NCBI GenBank assembly: GCA_025936205.1
Contig: JAICTU010000172.1
Location: 1 to 16,571, forward strand
Source of the DNA: Polyangiaceae bacterium
GTDB lineage: Bacteria; Myxococcota; Polyangia; Polyangiales; Polyangiaceae
Reading direction: 5' to 3'
DNA: 16,571 nt
Position numbers and translations under genes: made by a program. Below are positions 1-6,498 of the stretch, piece by piece (position 1 is the first letter of the stretch; each line of letters opens with the position of its first letter). The notes below the pieces were generated by a model. The model searched no databases and was not told the origin of the DNA. It saw only the letters and a list, made by a program, of their open reading frames with translations.

Positions 1-58
1 AAATCGTTTCGTACTCCCGCGCGGCCCCTGCCAAACTCGTCGCCTGTGCTTCAGCCAT
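1..58 (-). CDS. rpsF: 30S ribosomal protein bS6, N-terminal fragment
   Basis: Nineteen codons read from an ATG at 58 and run off the left edge, giving MAEAQATSLAGAAREYETI. The REYETI string is the usual start of ribosomal protein bS6, a small-subunit protein that pairs with bS18. Here it is preceded by an extra stretch of about 12 residues. A good ribosome binding site (GAGGAG) lies about 7 bases upstream of the ATG. The gene follows pth with a 51-base gap, and pth followed by rpsF is a common order in Proteobacteria and Myxococcota; rpsR and rplI would be expected next, outside the window. The call rests on a short motif plus strong context. The N-terminal extension could be an artefact if translation starts further in, but no ATG or GTG lies nearer to REYETI. 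Confidence 0.75.
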   Translation of the reverse strand, partial: MAEAQATSLAGAAREYETI

Positions 59-109
59 CTTCTGTCTCCTCGGAGCTCCTCTATTTACCTGATAAACTGT
101 CCGCGCGGC

Positions 110-676
110 TCAACAAACTGCTGGCTGGCGGTTGACCTGATTCATGGCGCGTTCGATGCCCTGTCGAGCCACCAGCTCGACCACATCCCGCGCGCGTGTG
201 AGCGCCGCATCGAGCTGCTGCTCGGCCGCTGCTTCGAGCGGCTGCAATAGAAAATCGCTGACACTGCCGGTGGCGGGCTTCCCTACCCCCACGCGCAAGC
301 GCAGATATTCGCGAGAGCCGAGCTCGGCCGAGATGGACTCGAGACCGTGATGGCCCCCCTCGCCACCCCCGCGCTTGAGCTTGATGGTACCGAGCGGAAG
401 ATCCAGCTCGTCGTGCACCACCAGCGTGCTCGCCACGGGAACCTCGAGAAACGACATCGCTTTGCTCACGCTTTTGCCGGAAGCGTTCATGAACGTGAGC
501 GGCTTGAGCAGCGTCAGAGGCTGCTCGTCAACACGTGTGACGAGCAGCTCTCCATCGAAGCGCTGACTCCAGCTGCCAGTCGGCGGCGCCAGACGATCCA
601 GCACGCGGAAGCCCACGTTGTGCGGGGTATGGGCGTAGCGTGTGCCGGGATTGCCGAGACCAACGACCAGGAGCAT
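110..676 (-). CDS. pth: Peptidyl-tRNA hydrolase
   Basis: Cytoplasmic enzyme that cleaves the ester bond of peptidyl-tRNAs dropped by stalled ribosomes, recycling tRNA. The 188-residue length is normal for the family. The N-terminus VVGLGNPG contains the substrate-binding Asn9. The catalytic His is H19 in the PHNVGF motif. TFMNASGKSV carries the conserved Asn64, and VVHDELDLP carries Asp89, the partner of the catalytic His (E. coli D93). The GGGEGGHHGL loop is also present. The ATG at 676 begins exactly where the family alignment begins, although its ribosome binding site is weak. It starts 24 bases after the rplY stop and 51 bases before rpsF, so it is probably co-transcribed with both. The product is unmistakable; nothing is missing. 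Confidence 0.97.
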   Translation of the reverse strand: MLLVVGLGNPGTRYAHTPHNVGFRVLDRLAPPTGSWSQRFDGELLVTRVDEQPLTLLKPLTFMNASGKSVSKAMSFLEVPVASTLVVHDELDLPLGTIKLKRGGGEGGHHGLESISAELGSREYLRLRVGVGKPATGSVSDFLLQPLEAAAEQQLDAALTRARDVVELVARQGIERAMNQVNRQPAVC

Positions 677-700
677 CGCTCAGGATCAGAAGCCTGCGGC

Positions 701-1369
701 TCAGGAACCCTTCGGGGCCTCCGAAGCCTTGGCGGGCGGAGCCTTGGAACCGGCAGCGGCCTCCGGAGCGGCGGCACCCGTGGCTGCTGCTTCTTCTTCC
801 TCGCTCTGACGCTTCTTCGCGGTCACGACGGCGGCGACGGTGCGCTCCGGCGAAAGCAGCACTTCCACACCCTCCGGCAGCTTCAGGTCCTTGACGTGAG
901 CGCCCGTGTCGAGACCGAGCGACGTGACATCGTGCACGAGCTTGACCGGGATCTGGCCCGGACGGCAGCGCACCGGCAGCTTGCGGAACACCTGGTGCAG
1001 CTCACCACCCGCCGTGACTCCCTCGGCCTTGCCCGTGAGCTCGAGCTTCACCTCGACGTCGACCGTCTTGCCGAGATCGATCTTCTTGAAATCGACGTGC
1101 AGGAAAGCGCGCGTCACCGGGTGAATCTGGTAGTCGACGACGAGCGCGGGAAAGTTCGACTGCCCGGCCACCTGCAGCTCCACCACGGTATTGAGGCCGT
1201 GCTCACCGGCGAGCAGCTTGGCGAGTGCCTTGGGCGAGACGGCGAGCGGGGTCGCTGCCATACCATCGCCATACGCAACTGCCGGCATCTTACCCTCGGC
1301 GCGCAAACGCCGGCACGGGCCCTTACCTTGATTGGGGCGAACGCTCGCCTCGAGAGAGTTGGTTGTCAT
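701..1369 (-). CDS. rplY: 50S ribosomal protein bL25 (Ctc/TL5 long form)
   Basis: A 222-residue protein of the long bL25 class: an N-terminal 5S-rRNA-binding L25 domain (about residues 1-95), a C-terminal TL5/Ctc beta domain (about 95-190) and a low-complexity Ala/Pro/Lys tail. The N-terminus has the family pattern in which LRAEGKMPAVAYG follows a basic stretch. Two in-frame starts compete: a TTG at 1375 and an ATG at 1369. An AGGA sequence lies 9 bases before the ATG but only 3 before the TTG, so I chose the ATG. The gene lies between prs and pth, a conserved neighbourhood. The leader upstream carries an unusual CCTGCCT repeat array (see the repeat entry). The long form is often called general stress protein Ctc. 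Confidence 0.95.
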   Translation of the reverse strand: MTTNSLEASVRPNQGKGPCRRLRAEGKMPAVAYGDGMAATPLAVSPKALAKLLAGEHGLNTVVELQVAGQSNFPALVVDYQIHPVTRAFLHVDFKKIDLGKTVDVEVKLELTGKAEGVTAGGELHQVFRKLPVRCRPGQIPVKLVHDVTSLGLDTGAHVKDLKLPEGVEVLLSPERTVAAVVTAKKRQSEEEEAAATGAAAPEAAAGSKAPPAKASEAPKGS

Positions 1370-1388
1370 TTTCAATTTTCCTGGGAAG

Positions 1389-1454
1389 CCTGCCTGGGCC
1401 TGCCTACCAAATCCTGCCTACGAAACCCTGCCTAACGAAACTGGCGTCCTGCCT
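1389..1454. repeat. Degenerate tandem array of CCTGCCT units
   Basis: Five copies of CCTGCCT (plus strand) begin at 1389, 1399, 1413, 1427 and 1448, with spacings of 10, 14, 14 and 21. The two central units are nearly identical 14-mers (CCTGCCTACCAAAT and CCTGCCTACGAAAC); the fourth differs by one inserted A. Read in the direction of transcription, each unit presents AGGCAGG preceded by a TTTCGT-like stretch, in the leader immediately upstream of the rplY ribosome binding site. The function is unknown. Slippage-generated repeat, leader RNA element and protein-binding array are all possible. Confidence 0.8.
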
Positions 1455-1464
1455 CGGATGTGAG

Positions 1465-1475
1465 GTGTCCCCGCT
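1465..1475. repeat. Partial copy of the dispersed GTGTCCCCGCT repeat
   Basis: The 11 bases GTGTCCCCGCT match the right half of the palindromic repeat found at 7496-7518 and 16256-16279. It lies in the prs-rplY intergenic region. The left arm of the palindrome is degraded here (GAGGTGT instead of GCGGGGTGT). Confidence 0.5.
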
Positions 1476-1596
1476 CACTAGGCGCGAGGGGCCGCTCCCA
1501 CTGAATCGGCCTGGCGGACCCTGCAAACCATCTCGGGCTGCCGGGCCCCAGCGCTGAACGTGGGGTCCCGCCTTCTGTCACCCCGCAGCTGGTCGG

Positions 1597-2544
1597 TCAA
1601 ACGAAAAGCGAGCTGACCGAGTCATTCGCGTCGATCCGGCGGATGGCCTCGGCGAGCAGCCGGGCGATCGACAGGTACCTGATTTTTGTGGAGCGCTTGC
1701 TCTCCTTGGAGGCGGGAATCGAATCCGTCACCACCACCTCGTCCAGCGGTGACTCTTCGATGCGCTGGATCGCCGGGCCACTGAAGACACCGTGCGTCGC
1801 GCACGCCACCACTCGGCGGGCTCCCTTGTCCATCACCGCGCGGGCGGCGTTGCACAAGGTACCGGCCGTGTCGATCAGGTCGTCGAGAATGATACACTCG
1901 CGATCTTTGACATCGCCGATCAGGTGCATCACTTCGCTCTCGTTGGCGCGCGCGCGACGCTTGTCGATGATCGCGAGCGACGCGCCCAGACGCTTGGAAT
2001 AAGCCCTCGCGCGCTCCACGCCTCCGGCGTCGGGCGAAACGAACACGGCCCGCGAATCGAACCTGACCTTCAGATAGTCCTCCAGGAAGACCGGCAAGGC
2101 GAACAGGTGATCGAACGGAACGCTAAAAAATCCCTGGATTTGCGCGGCGTGTAAGTCCACGCACAGCACGCGGCTCACGCCGGCTGTCTGCAGCAGATCC
2201 GCCACCAATCGCGAGGTGATCGGGGTGCGCGGCGCCATTTTCCGGTCCTGGCGCGCGTAGCCGTAATACGGGAGCACCGCGGTGATCGAGCCCGCGGATG
2301 CGCGCCGCAACGCGTCGACCATGATCAACAACTCGATCAGGTTGTCGTTCACTGGCGAGCAAGTCGGCTGGATCACGTAGCTGTGCACGCCACGGACGTT
2401 CTCCTCGATCTGGCAGAACATCTCGCCGTCGCTGAAGCGTGACAGGCGTGCCGCCCCCAGACGTGTTCCCAGGCCGGAGGCAATTGCCTCAGCCAGCTCG
2501 CGATTCGCGGATCCCGAAAATAATCCTAGGCTCTTGATTGCCAC
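1597..2544 (-). CDS. prs: Ribose-phosphate pyrophosphokinase (PRPP synthetase)
   Basis: Cytoplasmic enzyme that transfers pyrophosphate from ATP to ribose 5-phosphate, giving PRPP for purine, pyrimidine, His, Trp and NAD synthesis. At 315 residues it is full length for class I. Visible motifs are RFSDGE (36-41), the ATP-binding segment with YYGYARQDRK (93-102), the metal-binding VDLHAAQIQGFF (129-140, with D130 and H132), the flexible-loop Lys in IIDKRRA (K195) and the PRPP-binding loop DDLIDTAGT (221-229). The start is a GTG at 2544; no better upstream start exists and the family N-terminus fits. No strong ribosome binding site is visible. It is first in the prs-rplY-pth-rpsF run, preceded by a 304-base gap that must hold its promoter and followed by 227 bases before rplY. 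Confidence 0.97.
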   Translation of the reverse strand: MAIKSLGLFSGSANRELAEAIASGLGTRLGAARLSRFSDGEMFCQIEENVRGVHSYVIQPTCSPVNDNLIELLIMVDALRRASAGSITAVLPYYGYARQDRKMAPRTPITSRLVADLLQTAGVSRVLCVDLHAAQIQGFFSVPFDHLFALPVFLEDYLKVRFDSRAVFVSPDAGGVERARAYSKRLGASLAIIDKRRARANESEVMHLIGDVKDRECIILDDLIDTAGTLCNAARAVMDKGARRVVACATHGVFSGPAIQRIEESPLDEVVVTDSIPASKESKRSTKIRYLSIARLLAEAIRRIDANDSVSSLFV

Positions 2545-2590
2545 GTTTTACCGCATCCAGCGCCAGCGCCTTGGTTCATCGCAGCCCCCC

Positions 2591-2609
2591 GGGGCCGCCG
2601 GGCGGCCCC
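2591..2609. other. GC-rich perfect inverted repeat in the prs leader
   Basis: GGGGCCGCC at 2591-2599 is followed, after one base, by its exact reverse complement GGCGGCCCC at 2601-2609. As RNA it would fold with a stem of about 7-8 pairs and a short loop. No T-run follows it toward prs, so it does not look like an intrinsic terminator. It may be a leader structure or simply a GC-rich palindrome. Confidence 0.45.
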
Positions 2610-2758
2610 GCAAAAGAGACCCTCTCTGCGGCCTCTCGGGCCAGGTGCTTTTCGCGGGGGCGGCTTAGCAGCGCCCTTGGACAGAGTCAAACGTCGCCAC
2701 GGCACTACATCAATGCTCTTGAAACCAGACTGCTTCCTGGGCGCCATAGGAGCAGGCC

Positions 2759-2793
2759 AAAAAGCCGAACAGCCGACGCGCATGCGCCGGCTG
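2759..2793 (-). terminator. Candidate intrinsic terminator after bkdB
   Basis: On the minus strand a stem of about 10 pairs (CAGCCGGCGC and GCGTCGGCTG around an ATGC centre, 2770-2793, with one G-T pair) is followed about 6 bases later by TTTTT (2763-2759). It lies 55 bases beyond the bkdB stop, in the right orientation to end the nuo-gatB-mtnA-lipA-bkd run. The T-run is short and slightly displaced, so the call is moderate. Confidence 0.5.
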
Positions 2794-2814
2794 CCTAGCC
2801 TGCCGTGATCGGGT

Positions 2815-2829
2815 GTGGGGCGTCCCCGC
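2815..2829. repeat. Variant copy of the dispersed palindromic repeat
   Basis: GTGGGGCGTCCCCGC differs at two positions from the core GCGGGGTGTCCCCGC seen at 7504-7518. It lies 20 bases beyond the bkdB stop codon and keeps a foldable GGGG/CCCC stem. Confidence 0.5.
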
Positions 2830-2848
2830 AAAGTGGCTGGTGTGACGC

Positions 2849-4231
2849 TCAGCGCATCTGCAACAGGAGCCGATCGGGGTCCTGGAGGAACCCGGCCAGG
2901 TCCTGCACGAACGAAGCGCCCGTGAACCCATCGATCACGCGATGGTCGAAAGAGACGCCCAGGTTCATCACGTTGCCCACGACGATCTGCCCGTCCTTCA
3001 CCACCGGCTTCTGCTTGATGTTCGGTACGTAAAGGATGCCGACTTCCGGATAATTGATCACGGGAGTGGCGAAGCTGCCGCCGAGCTTGCCCAGCGACGT
3101 GACGGTGAAGGTGCCTCCGCCCAGGTCCTCGCGCCGGACCTTGCCCGCGCGCGCCTCGCTGCTCAGGCGCTCGATCTCACGTGCGATGTCGAGCATGCCG
3201 AGCTGGTCCGCCGCGCGCAACACCGGGACCACCAGGCCGTTGTCGGTCGCGACCGCAATGCCGATGTCGAACGAGCCCCTCACTACGAGCTCGCCCTTCT
3301 CGTCGTCCACGACGGCGTTCAACGTGGGGTTCTTGCGCAGTGCCGCGATCACGCCCTTGATGATCAAGGGCAAGAAGTTCAGCTTCACGCCCTCGGCTTC
3401 GGCATAGCCCTTGAGGCGGGAACGCAGATCCATCAGCGGCGTCACCTCGCACTCCTCGAAGTAGGTGAAGTGCGCTGCCGTCCGCTTCGAGCGCGCCATC
3501 CGTTCGAAGGCGGCGCGCTTCACACCACGGATCGGGACGCGCGTGTCTCCGCGCGCCTCGGTCACGCGCGGCGCCGGCGGCAGGGGCTGGGCCGCCGGGG
3601 CATGTGCCTCCGGAGCCTTGGCTGCGCCCGGCCCCTTGCGCGCGTGTGACTCGACGTCTTCCTTGGTTACGCGCTGGTTCGGACCCGTGGGCGACACGTG
3701 CCGCAGATCCACGTCCAGCTCGCGAGCGAGCTTGCGCGTGGCGGGCGCCGCGAGTGGCTTGTCGTTGAAGTAGCCGCCGTTCGCGCCGTTCGCCGCAGCG
3801 CCGCCCGTCGGAGCCACGCCGGGCAGATTGTCTTGCAGCTTGAAAACCGGCGATGCGTCGTCATCGCTCGACTTCGCGGCGGCCTTCTCCGGTGCGGGTG
3901 CGGCCTTCTCCGGTGGGGGTGCGGCCTTCGCTGCCTTCTCGGGTGCGGCGGCCGGCTTGGCTGCCGGCGCAGCTGCGGCTTCCCCGCCGCCGGCCAGGTC
4001 GAGCACCACGAGCACTTGCCCGACAGGGATCACGTCTCCGACGTCACCCTTCAGCTCCGCGACCTTGCCTGCCTTGGGCGCGCCGATGGTGACCGTGGCC
4101 TTGTCGGTCATCACCTCGACCAGGTCCTGGTCTTCCTTGACGCCGTCACCGACGGCCACGAGCCAGTTGACGATTTCGCCCTCGGTGACCCCTTCACCGA
4201 TATCCGGAAGCTTGAACTCGAACTTTGACAT
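2849..4231 (-). CDS. bkdB: Branched-chain 2-oxoacid dehydrogenase E2 (dihydrolipoyl acyltransferase)
   Basis: Core of the dehydrogenase complex: its lipoyl arm takes the acyl group from E1 and passes it to CoA. A single lipoyl domain (1-80) has the attachment Lys44 in VMTDKATV. It is followed by a long Ala/Pro/Lys linker with PEKAA repeats, a peripheral-subunit-binding domain (about 164-198, ATRKLARELDVDL) and the catalytic acyltransferase domain (about 228-460) with the active-site motif DHRVIDG (H430, D434). The total is 460 residues from the ATG at 4231, which has a GAGAGAG stretch just upstream. A GTG at 4243 would add four residues and overlap the bkdA2 stop as GTGA, so it cannot be excluded. 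It is the third gene of bkdA1-A2-B. Branched-chain specificity is inferred from the E1 partners. No E3 (lpd) gene is adjacent. Confidence 0.93.
   Translation of the reverse strand: MSKFEFKLPDIGEGVTEGEIVNWLVAVGDGVKEDQDLVEVMTDKATVTIGAPKAGKVAELKGDVGDVIPVGQVLVVLDLAGGGEAAAAPAAKPAAAPEKAAKAAPPPEKAAPAPEKAAAKSSDDDASPVFKLQDNLPGVAPTGGAAANGANGGYFNDKPLAAPATRKLARELDVDLRHVSPTGPNQRVTKEDVESHARKGPGAAKAPEAHAPAAQPLPPAPRVTEARGDTRVPIRGVKRAAFERMARSKRTAAHFTYFEECEVTPLMDLRSRLKGYAEAEGVKLNFLPLIIKGVIAALRKNPTLNAVVDDEKGELVVRGSFDIGIAVATDNGLVVPVLRAADQLGMLDIAREIERLSSEARAGKVRREDLGGGTFTVTSLGKLGGSFATPVINYPEVGILYVPNIKQKPVVKDGQIVVGNVMNLGVSFDHRVIDGFTGASFVQDLAGFLQDPDRLLLQMR
3879..3929. repeat. 21-base tandem repeat in the E2 linker
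   Basis: Two consecutive 21-base units (3879-3899 and 3900-3920) differ at one base, and a third partial unit continues to 3929. They encode the repeated PEKAA segments of the flexible linker between the lipoyl and E1/E3-binding domains of bkdB. Such linkers commonly vary in repeat number, and the near-identity of the two units suggests recent duplication. Confidence 0.8.
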
Positions 4232-4239
4232 GGTCTCTC

Positions 4240-5220
4240 TCACTCAACCGCTCGAGCCGCCTTCACTAGGGCGGGGAGGATGCGGTGGGACAGCGGTAAG
4301 TAATCCATTTCGAGCGCGTATGGGAACGGGGTATCGAAACCCGTCACGCGGATCGGTGGGGCTTGCAGGTGATAAAATACGCGCTCGGTAACCAGGCTGC
4401 AAAGCTCGGCCCCGAGCCCGCAAGTCCGGGGGGCTTCGTGGACGATGACCAGTCGCCCCGTTTTCCGGACGCTGCCGATGATGGTCTCGATATCCACCGG
4501 CCAGAGCGTCCTCAGGTCGATGACTTCCGCCTGCACCCCTTGCTGGGCGGCCTTGTTCGCAGCATCCACGGCCTCGTAGATCATTGCGCCGTATGCCAGC
4601 ACGGTCACGTCGGAGCCGCTCCGCACCACCGCCGCCGAGCCCAGGGGCAGCGCGAAATCACCCGCCGGAACCTCGCCCTTGGCCGCGCGGTAAATACGCT
4701 TCGGTTCCAGAAACAGTACCGGATCGGGGTCCCGAATGGCGGAGGTGAGCAGCCCCTTGGCGTCGATCGGACTCGACGGGCACACCACTTTCAAGCCCGG
4801 AACGTGGATGAAATGTGCCTCCGGATGCTGGGAATGATAGTGGCCGCCGCGGATGCCGCCCCCGACCGGCGCGCGGATCACCATCTTGGCGCTGTGATCG
4901 CCGCCGGAGCGGTACCGCATCTTGGCCAACTCGTTCACGATCTGGTCGTAGGCAGGCCAGATGAAGTCGGCGAACTGGATCTCGGGAACGGGGACCAGCC
5001 CGTAGAGCGCCATGCCGACGGCACAGCCGATGATGCCGCCCTCGCTCAGCGGCGTATCGATCACCCGGTCTTCACCGAACTCATCGAACAGCTGCTGGGT
5101 GACGCGGAAGACGCCCCCCACCTTGCCGATGTCTTCTCCGAGCAGGACGACTCGATCATTGCGGCGCATCTCCTGGCGGAGGGCGTCGTTGATCGCCTGG
5201 ACCATGTTCATCTGGGGCAT
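4240..5220 (-). CDS. bkdA2: Branched-chain 2-oxoacid dehydrogenase E1 beta subunit
   Basis: The beta half of the thiamine-diphosphate-dependent E1, which decarboxylates the branched 2-oxoacids derived from Val, Leu and Ile. It has 326 residues, normal length. DTPLSEGGIIG contains the conserved Glu60 that activates the cofactor. GGHYHSQHPEAHF (126-138), EPKRIYRAA and GFDTPFP match branched-chain E1-beta closely and separate it from pyruvate-type E1-beta. The C-terminal transketolase domain carries VIDLRTLWPVD and VHEAPRTCGLGAE. The start at the ATG at 5220 lies 3 bases after the bkdA1 stop, with an AGGGTG ribosome binding site. Its stop overlaps the alternative GTG start of bkdB. Strong call; the branched-chain assignment is by recognised motifs, not a search. 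Confidence 0.94.
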   Translation of the reverse strand: MPQMNMVQAINDALRQEMRRNDRVVLLGEDIGKVGGVFRVTQQLFDEFGEDRVIDTPLSEGGIIGCAVGMALYGLVPVPEIQFADFIWPAYDQIVNELAKMRYRSGGDHSAKMVIRAPVGGGIRGGHYHSQHPEAHFIHVPGLKVVCPSSPIDAKGLLTSAIRDPDPVLFLEPKRIYRAAKGEVPAGDFALPLGSAAVVRSGSDVTVLAYGAMIYEAVDAANKAAQQGVQAEVIDLRTLWPVDIETIIGSVRKTGRLVIVHEAPRTCGLGAELCSLVTERVFYHLQAPPIRVTGFDTPFPYALEMDYLPLSHRILPALVKAARAVE

Positions 5221-5223
5221 GGT

Positions 5224-6336
5224 TCACCCTGCCCCGTGGTGAGAAGACTCGGAGGGCCGCTGTGACGCGAGCGCCTCCACTCGCTGTTCTTCCAGGTTCC
5301 AGGTAGGCCGCTCATACACGTCTTCGAACATCGACTCGATGCGCGGACGCGGAGCATTCTCCGCGTTGGAGACCGCCGTGCGGTAGCGCTCGACCAAGCT
5401 GCTGACCACCTCTTCCTCCTGGCGCTCGCTCCATTCACCGTTGCGCTCGAGATAACGGCGGACCCGTACGATCGGATCGCGATCTGCCCAGGGCGTGAGG
5501 GCTTCCGAGCCGCGGTAGGCGTTGGGATCGTCGTTCGTGGAGTGGCCGCCCATGCGATAGGTCAACGCCTCGATCAAGGTAGGGCCGCCGCCAGCGGCAG
5601 CGCGAGCGAGCGCCGCCTTCACCTCGAACACCACCGCGAACAGATCGTTGCCGTCGACGCGCACGCTGGGCACGCCGTAGGCGACCCCCTTGGTGGCGAA
5701 GGTCTCCGACGCGGTCTGCCGCTCGGTGGGGACGCTGATCGCCCAGCCGTTGTTGCGGCAGAACAGGATGCTCGGCGTCTTGAAGACGCCGGCAAAGTTC
5801 ATCCCGCCGTGGAAGTCGTTCGAGCTGGTGGCGCCGTCGCCAAAGTAAATGAGCGTGGCGAGATCTTCGCGCCGCAGCTTGGCCGCCCAGGCAAACCCCA
5901 CACCCTGGGTAATCTGCGTGCCGACGGGCGAGCTGATGCTCATCCAGTGCGAACGGCGGTGCGTGTAGTGGTCCGGCATTTGACGGCCCCGCACGATGTC
6001 GTTGTCGTTGCCGAACATGTTGTCGATGAAGCTCTGCAACGGCAGCCCGCGCATCAACGCCGCGCCGAATTCGCGGTAGCACGGGAAGATCCAATCCTGC
6101 TGGCGCATCGCGAAGGCCGAGCCCAGAATGGCGGCCTCCTCTCCCAGGCAACCGACGTGAAAGCCGATTCGGCCCTGTCTTTGCAGCGCAGTCAGCCGCT
6201 CATCGAGCAGCCGTGTTTCGACCATGTGCCGATAGACGAATCGCAGCTGATCCCAGGAAAGCTTCGGATCCTGGTCCGGTGCCAGCGTTCCATCGTCCAA
6301 TAGGGTTCGGCTGACCTTGGTGCTTGCGCCCTCCAT
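5224..6336 (-). CDS. bkdA1: Branched-chain 2-oxoacid dehydrogenase E1 alpha subunit
   Basis: The alpha half of E1, carrying most of the thiamine-diphosphate site. The cofactor motif GDGATSSNDF starts at residue 166 and ends with RNN (194-196). GGHSTNDDPNAYR (263-275) is the phosphorylation-loop region of the family. The C-terminus, with FEDVYERPTWNLEEQ, resembles branched-chain rather than pyruvate dehydrogenases. I chose the ATG at 6336 (370 residues), which has GGAG 3 bases upstream. An open frame reaches 6435, but the extra 33 residues look non-conserved and would leave only 63 bases after lipA. In Myxococcus the homologous esg locus supplies iso-branched fatty-acid precursors and the developmental E-signal, so a similar role here is a reasonable inference. 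It heads bkdA1-A2-B, 162 bases after lipA. Confidence 0.92.
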   Translation of the reverse strand: MEGASTKVSRTLLDDGTLAPDQDPKLSWDQLRFVYRHMVETRLLDERLTALQRQGRIGFHVGCLGEEAAILGSAFAMRQQDWIFPCYREFGAALMRGLPLQSFIDNMFGNDNDIVRGRQMPDHYTHRRSHWMSISSPVGTQITQGVGFAWAAKLRREDLATLIYFGDGATSSNDFHGGMNFAGVFKTPSILFCRNNGWAISVPTERQTASETFATKGVAYGVPSVRVDGNDLFAVVFEVKAALARAAAGGGPTLIEALTYRMGGHSTNDDPNAYRGSEALTPWADRDPIVRVRRYLERNGEWSERQEEEVVSSLVERYRTAVSNAENAPRPRIESMFEDVYERPTWNLEEQRVEALASQRPSESSHHGAG

Positions 6337-6366
6337 TATCTCCAACCGTACTGAGCACGCGTCCAA

Positions 6367-6385
6367 GTCACAATGCCGTCGTGAC
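6367..6385. promoter_or_regulatory. Inverted repeat GTCAC-N9-GTGAC upstream of bkdA1
   Basis: Perfect 5-base arms at 6367-6371 and 6381-6385 lie 31 to 49 bases before the bkdA1 ATG, with centres 14 bases apart. The size and place suit a dimeric regulator site near a bkd promoter, but arms this short also occur by chance and no clear -10/-35 pair is visible. The call is tentative. Confidence 0.25.
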
Positions 6386-6441
6386 CAAACCGGAAACGAA
6401 AGCGCCGCCGCACTTCGAGCGTGTCCGAGAAGCACACACCA

Positions 6442-6473
6442 GCACGCACGCGCACGCCCCGATGCAGCGGGGC
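6442..6473. other. Alternating purine-pyrimidine tract and GC hairpin after lipA
   Basis: Bases 6442-6457 (GCACGCACGCGCACGC) alternate perfectly between purine and pyrimidine. They run directly into a perfect hairpin with 6-base arms (GCCCCG at 6456-6461, CGGGGC at 6468-6473). The hairpin lies about 26 bases beyond the lipA stop. No T-run follows, so I do not call an intrinsic terminator. Confidence 0.4.
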
Positions 6474-6498
6474 AGCGCCCGCCAGGCGCGTGGGCATC

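Larger units (their letters stand above)
2545..2848. other. Non-coding gap between bkdB and prs
   Basis: No protein is supported in these 304 bases. From the bkdB side on the minus strand it holds a palindromic repeat copy (2815-2829), a candidate intrinsic terminator (2759-2793) and a strong GC hairpin (2591-2609) about 45 bases before the prs start. A weak promoter-like pair for prs may exist: TTGACT at 2685-2690, with TAAGCC at 2662-2667 after a 17-base spacer. The second element matches the -10 consensus poorly, so I do not call it as a feature. I looked for tRNA T-arm signatures on both strands and saw none. Confidence 0.6.

Noticed and set aside
347..1435. A plus-strand open frame of 362 codons opposite pth and rplY
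   Set aside because: Low-complexity Arg/Leu/His composition and complete overlap with two conserved genes mark it as a shadow frame.
1561..1583. A terminator after prs (GGGGT/ACCCC arms)
   Set aside because: The stem is only five pairs with a 13-base loop and no T-run, so read-through into rplY is more likely.
2545..2848. A tRNA or small protein gene in the bkdB-prs gap
   Set aside because: No T-arm consensus or cloverleaf pattern was seen on either strand, and the small frames there are compositionally random.
6337..6435. Extended E1-alpha N-terminus of 33 residues
   Set aside because: It does not resemble the family and includes the inverted repeat and the inter-operon gap; the ATG at 6336 has a ribosome binding site.
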